Shown here piece by piece: positions 8,201 through 13,598 of a DNA stretch of 20,683 nt. The notes under the pieces were generated by a model. That model searched no databases. It saw nothing but the letters and a program-made list of their open reading frames with translations, and was not told the DNA's origin. Location: positions 1-20,683 of the forward strand of contig CAZIDL010000044.1 in assembly GCA_964537825.1 (NCBI GenBank). The letters are read 5' to 3'. This DNA comes from CAZIDL01 sp964537825 (GTDB lineage Bacteria > Bacteroidota > Bacteroidia > Flavobacteriales_D > CAYVSK01). The number at the start of each line of letters is the position of its first letter. Position 1 is the stretch's first letter. Both the position numbers and the translations under genes were made by a program.

Positions 8201-9024
8201 ACCAATACCTCACCTTGCTCGGTGATACCGGGAACCTCCTTAAGGATCCGTTGCACGTTCCAGGATGCCAAAGTTTTGCTCCCAGGTAACTCGTAGCGAG
8301 CCGGGATCCGAGGGGTCTGAACCTGAGAGGCGGTATTAGGGGCATCCCTGATAAGTTTCTCGGCCTTGGGCACCTTAAAAAACCCTTCCTTTACATCCTG
8401 GACCCAAACCTCATCCCCTACGCGATGCGAATGGTAGAATTGGACTCCCCGTGGAAGAACAGTAGTGAGCCCCTGATCGGTCAATAGAAAGAGTTCCTTC
8501 AGCGGATTGAAGAGCACCTGCTCACCCTCCCAAGCCGCCTCGACCGACCAGATCGTCCCCAAGTTCTTTAGAGAATCCGCTAGCCTCTGCTCCAAGCGCA
8601 CGTATTCCATACCCGTTGACTTTCCCTTCTCTTTTTCCCGGAGGCTATCCGGGATGGGGTAGCTAAGCTCATGTTCCCCTTTCCCTTCCAGAGGCCTGAG
8701 GTATCCGAAAGATCCGGTGCCACCGATCCAGACCCGCCCTTTATCATCGATGTTCAGATCCATAATGGCCATGGCCGGAATGGTCTCGAATTTGTTCCAG
8801 TCGGTCCCATCGTGATAGAGAACTTGGCCACTGGTCCCGAACCATGGTCTTCCTTCTCCGTCGAGGGCTCCGGAGAACACCTGGGAATGACCCTCGTAGG
8901 AGGAAGGCGGAAAGGTCTCGAGCTCGGGCTCTAATGGAGCCCCCTGGCCACGAAGGAGCTGTGCTGAGAGCAACAGCAAAAGGGAGAATAATGAACGGAA
9001 AGGGAAAAGGGGTGATCTCGGCAT
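5251..9024 (-). CDS. Receptor phosphatase A: reg_prop propeller, Y_Y_Y, TM, coiled coil, SpoIIE PP2C
   Basis: 1257 residues from ATG 9024. A TTG five codons upstream is possible, but the ATG gives a clean signal peptide (MPRSPLFPFRSLFSLLLLLSA). Residues about 30-830 form a periplasmic beta-propeller of two-component-regulator type, with blades such as DDKGRVWIGGTGSFGYL, LWSCTNKGVARW, TWLATSQGVHL and VTWIGGDNGLVRFDG. A Y_Y_Y domain follows (about 835-900: YSYKLKGFEDRWSEW, KEYTNLPEGTYTYVVKARN), then the conserved RILPPWYRTW, one membrane helix (about 903-923), a short coiled coil and a SpoIIE-type PP2C phosphatase (about 975-1255). Visible phosphatase motifs are VSGDFYW, DCTGHGVPGAFMSM (Asp1021), KDGMDAAM, FAGAQNPLY, FSDGYADQFGG and QIDDVLVMGV. 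It should sense a periplasmic ligand and dephosphorylate a cytoplasmic phosphoprotein; neither ligand nor target is visible. Its phosphatase loops contain repeat-like inserts (5636-5647, 5717-5750). Confidence 0.93.
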   Translation of the reverse strand: MPRSPLFPFRSLFSLLLLLSAQLLRGQGAPLEPELETFPPSSYEGHSQVFSGALDGEGRPWFGTSGQVLYHDGTDWNKFETIPAMAIMDLNIDDKGRVWIGGTGSFGYLRPLEGKGEHELSYPIPDSLREKEKGKSTGMEYVRLEQRLADSLKNLGTIWSVEAAWEGEQVLFNPLKELFLLTDQGLTTVLPRGVQFYHSHRVGDEVWVQDVKEGFFKVPKAEKLIRDAPNTASQVQTPRIPARYELPGSKTLASWNVQRILKEVPGITEQGEVLVITRHRGIHRYRYTPSSGAEEQERITKVKGQDERIVDVPMREATALDPSQNPWGASLVLSTRTNGVFLVDSSGKVVHVMDREKGFPANYVWETIKGQEGSGSLWSCTNKGVARWVPGDPKTYAYEGEAFIGKVRSITGTRKGTWLATSQGVHLREEDKGKKGRGGKWKRGPRPSVPCFDIIPWKEGVLIGSKYLFRARIVDGDRRIDTVLENYGKDLQRGKGPYKDMVAAGGKDEVLLLKKGREGEPELRLTISGLPSGVRSIALGPPPSLGMYEASELSEHGLSIWVSHSTKGVEWLVIPKEAWQGGGEEPRTIAFEELRKGNIEGGIAHRFHWGGLPRVETWLFDLKGRIVAGGDKGLYRAVPPDREEDKAEPTPLFMKKGWHFLPDSTLGPSFAGNKEGEGGREVFRLAAKKYEEGRETVWVQSSRHPLRLIRDREKAYRIDSLPFKGMGLAAVRGFHLDEDRVTWIGGDNGLVRFDGRVEKAYDRSFRSSIQSVKVILPDTSEKMEKKRDSVLFGGFYRKPDKGDSLLNWRMVQQQPEAEQPVLPYSMNGIIFEHSASFFEGEALAYSYKLKGFEDRWSEWSKETKKEYTNLPEGTYTYVVKARNMYGKVSPASRYRFRILPPWYRTWTAYGAYSLLSLGTIWFLIWVNGRRLRAQKLHLEKVVQERTKEIQKQKETIEEAHEEITRSIDYAQKIQQALLRSKDEAAAHIPEHFILFKPQGQVSGDFYWFKEHRGHLYFAAVDCTGHGVPGAFMSMLGISQLNEIMSTDEVPSPGAILTELRERVVRELSGSDPDETAKDGMDAAMVKIPLDKAQDPNPKFQTPSGEHMEVRFAGAQNPLYVVRKGIGEDPPSVGGLLGNDHGPSVRDRLKPFKKSPDGIEIKGDPMPVGYDEYAEGDFTTVSLQVQKGDMLYIFSDGYADQFGGEKGKKFRYGPFKQLLVDIHQKAMEEQRAELDRVFEEWKGDQGQIDDVLVMGVRV
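5636..5647. repeat. 12-bp perfect palindrome in phosphatase loop 2 of gene A
   Basis: GGAGGATCCTCC is a perfect palindrome, flanked by another CCTCC arm at 5624-5628. It encodes the EDPP part of the variable loop between RKGI and LKPFKK of the SpoIIE domain. The other paralogues carry different palindromes in the same loop. Confidence 0.6.
5717..5750 (-). repeat. CCAAATCC-type repeat in phosphatase loop 1 of gene A
   Basis: On the coding strand the stretch reads GATCCAAATCCTAAATTCC then AAACCCCAAG, and encodes DPNPKFQTP between MVKIPL and VRFAGAQNPLY. Gene D has a near-equivalent repeat at 19812-19845 at the same protein position. Genes B and C have only the short DEEGTKT there. Confidence 0.6.
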
Positions 9025-9092
9025 AGGGAAGAAGCTCAAGGAGGATCGCAGTATGATCGCACCATTCTTTGGCCAGCCTAGTTCCGAATTTA

Positions 9093-9107
9093 AAGATGTA
9101 ACATCTT
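9093..9107. promoter_or_regulatory. 15-bp perfect inverted repeat upstream of gene A, possible operator
   Basis: AAGATGT-A-ACATCTT: two perfectly complementary 7-base arms around one base, 69-83 bases upstream of ATG 9024. The size and position would suit a dimeric repressor or activator. No second copy was seen in the window and no cognate regulator is encoded here. Confidence 0.35.
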
Positions 9108-9493
9108 GATACCGTTCATAGTAGTGCCGTCAAAGGTAAAAACCGCGTAAAGGGACACAGCCTGTTCATAAAGCAGCTTACAGAGAAGCGTTCTGTCCCC
9201 TCCTCCGGTTCGGATATGATCTCCCTTACCGATATGGCAAGCACCGAATTCATCACGAAAATAAAATGGCGGCCTATCTGAGTCTTCGGAATGACCTTCA
9301 AGGGGAACAGAACCTTATGAGGATCCGTCCGATCGAAAGCGGGAGCGTGATGTTCTGGACGGAGCCACCCCGTATCTGACCTAGGGAACCCTACACGAGA
9401 AGACGGGGATCCAATAAAAAGGGTCGAGCGGAGAAACCGCCTCATGAGCTTGATCCTGCACGGTTGTAAGGTAGTCCTTCCGGGAGTGGTGGG

Positions 9494-9595
9494 AAAGCTC
9501 AAAGCCTCAAGCTCCAAGTTCAAAAAGACGTGTCTGGCTGATCCATTGGATATATCAACCATTTGAGCTTTGAACTTAAAGCTTTTAGCTTTTTT
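9494..9595. repeat. Dispersed intergenic hairpin repeat, copy 1
   Basis: The left arm 9494-9525 (AAAGCTCAAAGCCTCAAGCT and on) and right arm 9562-9595 (TTTGAGCTTTGAACTTAAAG and on) are imperfectly complementary. They flank a core at 9536-9560 reading GGCTGATCC-ATTGG-ATATATCAACC. A second copy in reverse orientation is at 16245-16320, with the core matching except for three substitutions and a two-base indel. It lies directly after gene B, where it could end the transcript. Confidence 0.7.
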
Positions 9596-9601
9596 GGATC
9601 A

Positions 9602-11899
9602 TCAGATCCGAATTCCGATCACCACCACATCATCGATCTGCTCTTGTTCACTTTCCTCCTTCCATTCCTCGAAGGTGCGGTCCAATTCCTCCTTCTGGTC
9701 TTCCAATGCTTGCTCATGGATCCGGGTCATCAATTCCTTAAAGGGGCCGTAGCGGAATTTCTTCCCTTTCGGACCGCCGAACTGGTCCGCATAGCCGTCC
9801 GAGAAGATGTAGAGCATATCACCCTTTTGGAGCTGAAGCGAGACCGTGGTAAAGTCTCCGCTCGCATATTCATCGTAACCCACCGGTATGGGATCGCCCT
9901 TGATCTCGATGCCGTCGGAGGATTTTTTGAAGGGTTTGAGACGCTCGTTGATCCCCAGACCTGACAAGTCTTCCAGGAGCGATCTCGGATCCTTCTCAGC
10001 GATCCCCTTCCGCACCAAATAGAGCGGATTCTGCGCCCCCGCGAATGCGATCGTCTTCGTTCCCTCTTCGTCCAGCGGGATCCTAAGGAGTGCTGCGTCC
10101 ATGCCGTCCTTCGCCGTTTCCCCGAACTCGGAACCGCTGAGCTCCCGGACCACCCGTTCACGGAGTTCGGTGAGGATCGCTCCCGGCGTCAGGAGCTCGT
10201 CAGTGGCCATGATCTCGTTGAGCTGGCTGATCCCGAGCATGGACATGAAGGCACCGGGAACCCCGTGTCCGGTACAATCCACGGCAGCGACGTAGAGATG
10301 AGCTTTGTGCTCCCGAGCCCAATAGAAATCACCCGACACCTGGCTCTGAGGCTTGAACAGGATGAAGTGTCCAGGGAGGTGTGGTGAAACGTATTCTTCC
10401 GACTGAAGGAGCGCGTATTGGATCTTCTGAGCATATTCGATACTACGGGTGATCTCCTGATGGGCCTCTTCGATCTTGGAACGCCTTTCTTCCGCCAAGT
10501 CCCGTTGTTTTTCCGCTTCTTCCCGCTGCTTTTCGGTCTCTTGCTGCTGTTCCTCCACCCGCTCTTTTTGCCTTTCGACCTCTTTCTTCTCCTCTTGGAT
10601 CTCTTTGGTCCGCTCTCTTACGATCTTTTCGAGGCGCTGTTTTTGTGCGATCAGCCTCCTACTGTTGAGCCACAAGAGCAACCAGATAAAGCCAAGCCCT
10701 GCCACTGAATACCCTCCATAAGCCGTCCAGGTCCGATACCAGGGAGGGAGGATCCTAAAGCGGTATTCGTCCATACTGCTCTCCACGCCATAGACGTTCT
10801 TGGCCTTCACCTTGAACGTATAGGTCCCCTCTGGGAGATTGGTGTATTCCTTTCGCACCTCTTTCGTCCATTCGCTCCATCCTTCCTTGAAACCATCGAG
10901 GCGGTAGCTATAACGCAGTTCCTCCTGTCTTTCGAAATAAGGCGCGCCGAAGCGAAAGGTGAGCCCGTTCAATTCATAAGGGAGCTCGGGAACGTAGGCT
11001 TCGGGTTGGTCCTGGGAGCGCTTCCAGGGAAGGAGGGGATCGTTAGGGGCCGGCTTCCGGTAGAATCCTCCGAAGAGGAGGGAATCGGTGATCTCCTCTG
11101 CGGTGTCCGGAAGGGTTGCGCTCACTTTTTTGATATGACAGGAATAGTCCCGATCGAAATCCTTTTCGATCGATGGGTCATAGCGGACCACCCCGTTGTC
11201 CCCTCCGATCCAAGTGATGCCACTGCTGTCAGGGTAGATGGTCCGGACCGCACCCAGGTTCATTCCGCTGAAGGGGATGCTGTCGATGCGATACCCTCCA
11301 TTGGGCTGTGGGGTGAGGCGATGGACCTTGGGGGAAGCGATCCATACGGACCCGTTATGACCTTCTTTTAGGCGGAATACAAGCCTTACCTGATCGGAAC
11401 CTCCGCCCGAACATTTTCCGAACAAGCAACCGAAGCTCGTGTCGGGCTTCCAATGGAGGCTCCCCTTCGATCCTATTCTTGGGCGGAATAGACCGGAGTC
11501 GGTCCCCGCCAGGACCCGATCCTTGAAAGGGAAGAAACGGACCGGTCCTTTCGGGAGTCCTTTCCGTTCCGCTCCTTGCCCTGTAAAGGGAGTAAGTTGG
11601 ATACCTTCCTTTTCCCCTTTTAAAAGGTCCTTGAAGAGGATCCTTATAGCGGTATCCGAACGCAAGCTCCTGCTAAAGGCCCTACTGTCCAAGCTCAACC
11701 GGAACCCTCCTTTACTCGGGAGTCCCGCCCAAAGAACGACCCCTTTTGTTTTTTCCTTAGTGGTGATGGAAATGGAGTTAACCTCCTCAGGAGGTTCGCG
11801 GATATCGATCCGCTCCTGCCATACTCCCTTATCGTTCCGGGAGAATATATGAAGACCGGCCTTCCCTCCGATGGCGCGCTCGTCAGTGGAGGAGACAGT
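9602..11899 (-). CDS. Receptor phosphatase B, 3' fragment: late propeller blades, Y_Y_Y, TM, coiled coil, SpoIIE PP2C
   Basis: The open frame runs from just after TAG 11902-11900 to the stop at 9602. The first usable start codon in it is TTG at 11698, but homology to gene A continues upstream of that (AIGGKAGLHIFSRNDKG, KGVVLWAGLPSKGGF), so an independent start is unlikely. The fragment contains the last propeller blades (RVLAGTDSGLFRP, ITWIGGDNGVVRYD), Y_Y_Y (YSYRLDGFKEGWSEW, KEYTNLPEGTYTFKVKAKN), RILPPWYRTW, one membrane helix, the longest coiled coil of the cluster (heptads such as KQREEAE and KQRDLAE) and a complete phosphatase (VSGDFYW, DCTGHGVPGAFMSM, KDGMDAALL, FSDGYADQFGG, QIDDVVVIGI). 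Alone it lacks a signal peptide. A 227-base part of the phosphatase region is nearly identical to gene C. Confidence 0.8.
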   Translation of the reverse strand, partial: TVSSTDERAIGGKAGLHIFSRNDKGVWQERIDIREPPEEVNSISITTKEKTKGVVLWAGLPSKGGFRLSLDSRAFSRSLRSDTAIRILFKDLLKGEKEGIQLTPFTGQGAERKGLPKGPVRFFPFKDRVLAGTDSGLFRPRIGSKGSLHWKPDTSFGCLFGKCSGGGSDQVRLVFRLKEGHNGSVWIASPKVHRLTPQPNGGYRIDSIPFSGMNLGAVRTIYPDSSGITWIGGDNGVVRYDPSIEKDFDRDYSCHIKKVSATLPDTAEEITDSLLFGGFYRKPAPNDPLLPWKRSQDQPEAYVPELPYELNGLTFRFGAPYFERQEELRYSYRLDGFKEGWSEWTKEVRKEYTNLPEGTYTFKVKAKNVYGVESSMDEYRFRILPPWYRTWTAYGGYSVAGLGFIWLLLWLNSRRLIAQKQRLEKIVRERTKEIQEEKKEVERQKERVEEQQQETEKQREEAEKQRDLAEERRSKIEEAHQEITRSIEYAQKIQYALLQSEEYVSPHLPGHFILFKPQSQVSGDFYWAREHKAHLYVAAVDCTGHGVPGAFMSMLGISQLNEIMATDELLTPGAILTELRERVVRELSGSEFGETAKDGMDAALLRIPLDEEGTKTIAFAGAQNPLYLVRKGIAEKDPRSLLEDLSGLGINERLKPFKKSSDGIEIKGDPIPVGYDEYASGDFTTVSLQLQKGDMLYIFSDGYADQFGGPKGKKFRYGPFKELMTRIHEQALEDQKEELDRTFEEWKEESEQEQIDDVVVIGIRI
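9957..9971. repeat. 15-bp near-palindrome in phosphatase loop 2 of gene B
   Basis: On the coding strand AGACTTGTCAGGTCT forms a six-pair stem (one G-T wobble) with a 3-base loop, and encodes EDLSGL in the loop between RKGI and LKPFKK. It is unlike the palindromes of A, C and D but sits at the same protein position. Confidence 0.5.
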
Positions 11900-11902
11900 C
11901 TA
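11883..11902 (-). other. Frameshift junction in receptor phosphatase B
   Basis: On the coding strand the upstream frame reads GAC TGT CTC CTC CAC TGA, with the stop followed by C. The downstream frame reads ACT GTC TCC TCC ACT GAC GAG and is closed 5' by TAG. The shift must fall in this 20-base window. There is no long homopolymer, but CTCCTCC could promote slippage. The TGA-C context is a weak stop like that of prfB; the SD-like element and slippery CTT of prfB are absent. Confidence 0.7.
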
Positions 11903-13445
11903 TATCGCTGGCGGTCCAATCCCTATCCTTATAAGAGGGAAGGGGCGTCAGATCGTAGGAAGGCCTCTCATTGATATGACGGGCTTTCACCGGTTCGTCC
12001 TTTCCACTTTTTTTATCCCGTATTTCAAAGATCCCTTCACCCTCTGCGATCAATAAGCTCCGATCGGGTTTCTTTACAGGACCTATGGGGAGAAGGTCCA
12101 CACATTGTTCCCTCGTTCCGGGAACAAACTCCCATTTGCTTCCCCTGGGATCGTCTTCCTGGGTTCTATAGTAAACCCCCTGGCCGGTAGCGAGGAACAG
12201 TTTTCCATGATAACGGGTAATGGCTTCCACCGTGCCGGAAAAAGCATCTCCTTCACGGGCGAAGGTCCGGGGGTCCCCTGGGGTCCAACTGCTTATACCT
12301 TTACTGGTCATGGTCCATAGCATCCCGGACCCTCTTGCTCCCTTAATGGTCCGCCATCCCTGGTTCGATGCCATTCCATGGTCCTGGCCCAGGACTTTGA
12401 CCGGTCGAGCTGTCGAATCCAGGAGGATCGCTCCTTGCTTGATCGTTGTGACGACCAATGAAGCCCCCCAGGGATTCTTCTCAGGTTCGATAACGATCGT
12501 ATGGTAGGCCAAGGCCTTGTTAAGGATGGGGGAAGGGTCCTTGTTGATCGGGGTGACCCGTTCATCGGGATCCTCTACTGAAGGTCCGTAACGATAACGA
12601 TAAAATCCGCGGTTACGGGTTGCTACAAGGACCTCTTTTTTATCCGCTCGGATCATTCCGGGAACTCGATCGAGGACATTTGTAACGGGCATTTTTGAAA
12701 AGGGTTCGCTTCGGGGGAGTTTTGAGCTAGGGAGAAGCGTGTCGCCCCGGTAAGCTCCTTCCTTCAGGGGGATCTGATAAAGGCCCATCCCTCTGTCCTG
12801 GACCCATAAATTCCCGTCCACCTCATAGCTACGATAGAACTTGCCCCTTTTCCTTGGTGATATGGACTGGAGGGAGTCGTCCTCCAGGACGAACATGCGG
12901 TTATAGGCATTGAAGAAGACCCGCTCTTCCATTGCATGGACCTTCCATACGATGTTGAAATCCCGGAGACTGTCGGGGAGCAAATGGGTGAGGGATACAT
13001 ACTCCAAACTGCCGGTAGGCTTCTTGGTTCCATCGATCTTAGAGCTGTCGAAGGAGGCTTGGGCATCGATCTCATTTCCATTGGCATCGGAAGGGGGTAC
13101 CGGCCTCAAGTAGCCGAATTCGCTTTGCCCACCGGCCCAGACCCTTCCCTTTTCATCGATGTCCAAAGCGAAAACGGACTTGCCGTTCGAAACGTGGATC
13201 TTTTCCCAATCCTCCCCATTGTAATGCAGGACGAACGCAAAGGTCCCGAAGAAGATGCCTTTAGTGGGATCCCTTTCTGCACAGAAAATTTGGGGGTGAG
13301 CCTTGTAAGCGGAAGGAGGAAAGCTTTTGATGGAAGGAACGAGGGGAGGCCCTTGGCCAAGGCTCCCCCCAGAGAAAAGCATCAGAAAAAGAGCGAGCAG
13401 TGAAAAAAACTTGCCAGAAAGAGGGTCCTTTTGGAGAGTGCTCAT
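11883..13445 (-). CDS. Receptor phosphatase B, 5' fragment: signal peptide and N-terminal propeller
   Basis: 520 residues from ATG 13445. The N-terminus (GKFFSLLALFLMLFSGGSLG after a basic start) is a signal peptide. The mature part aligns with gene A blade by blade: SFPPSAYKAHPQIF with TFPPSSYEGHSQVF, DEKGRVWAGGQSEFGYLRPV with the DDKGRVWIGG blade, NPWGASLVVTTIKQGAILLD, LWTMTSKGISSW and LFLATGQGVYYRT. It ends abnormally in DIDCLLH, in the middle of the propeller, where the homologous sequence continues in another frame. On its own the product would be a truncated secreted propeller without membrane anchor or output. A plausible -7 box lies at 13482-13489. The 153-base gap to gene C upstream leaves both co-transcription and separate transcription possible. 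Confidence 0.85.
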   Translation of the reverse strand: MSTLQKDPLSGKFFSLLALFLMLFSGGSLGQGPPLVPSIKSFPPSAYKAHPQIFCAERDPTKGIFFGTFAFVLHYNGEDWEKIHVSNGKSVFALDIDEKGRVWAGGQSEFGYLRPVPPSDANGNEIDAQASFDSSKIDGTKKPTGSLEYVSLTHLLPDSLRDFNIVWKVHAMEERVFFNAYNRMFVLEDDSLQSISPRKRGKFYRSYEVDGNLWVQDRGMGLYQIPLKEGAYRGDTLLPSSKLPRSEPFSKMPVTNVLDRVPGMIRADKKEVLVATRNRGFYRYRYGPSVEDPDERVTPINKDPSPILNKALAYHTIVIEPEKNPWGASLVVTTIKQGAILLDSTARPVKVLGQDHGMASNQGWRTIKGARGSGMLWTMTSKGISSWTPGDPRTFAREGDAFSGTVEAITRYHGKLFLATGQGVYYRTQEDDPRGSKWEFVPGTREQCVDLLPIGPVKKPDRSLLIAEGEGIFEIRDKKSGKDEPVKARHINERPSYDLTPLPSYKDRDWTASDIDCLLH

Positions 13446-13481
13446 GATGCTTTTTGACGGTTATTAAGGTGAGGCAAAGTG

Positions 13482-13516
13482 CGAAGATAAAGGAGTGCTA
13501 TCGGGCCTTGAGCCAA
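13482..13516 (-). promoter_or_regulatory. Candidate promoter of receptor phosphatase B
   Basis: The minus strand has TATCTTCG at 13489-13482 (7 of 8 matches to TAnnTTTG) with TTGG at 13516-13513, 23 bases upstream, a little longer than usual spacing. The box is 36 bases before ATG 13445. Consensus match only. Confidence 0.35.
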
Positions 13517-13598
13517 GCGCTTCCCCTATTTGGGCCACCGATCAACAGGATTTGCCCTGATCCTTTTCTTGGTCCGGATAAGCTCCTTCCCCACTCGC

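Larger units (their letters stand above)
9040..9601. other. Intergenic region between B and A
   Basis: About 560 bases without a supportable gene. It contains a hairpin-forming dispersed repeat next to the end of gene B (9494-9595) and a 15-base palindrome upstream of gene A (9093-9107). The middle (about 9116-9490) shows nothing recognisable. A 148-codon minus-strand open frame there has no family resemblance, and its upstream end overlaps the repeat. No good -7/-33 pair for gene A was found. Confidence 0.6.
9602..13445 (-). pseudogene. Receptor phosphatase B, split by one frameshift
   Basis: Taken together, 9602-13445 encodes a protein of about 1280 residues with the same order of domains as gene A: signal peptide, reg_prop propeller, Y_Y_Y, TM, long coiled coil, SpoIIE phosphatase. 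The reading frame changes once, between the TAG at 11902-11900 in the downstream frame and the TGA at 11885-11883 in the upstream frame. Removing one base there (or adding two) restores continuity. No second lesion was found: the SpoIIE motifs and propeller blades are intact on both sides. The cause may be a recent mutation, an assembly error or programmed +1 shifting; the sequence does not decide. Confidence 0.75.

Noticed and set aside
9116..9562. 148-codon minus-strand open frame between B and A
   Set aside because: No signal, domain or composition typical of the real genes; its 5' part overlaps the hairpin repeat, so chance is the simpler explanation.
9596..9609. GGATC-ATCA-GATCC hairpin at the stop codon of gene B
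   Set aside because: Only five pairs, and on the gene B strand it is followed by A residues and not U, so it is not a convincing terminator.
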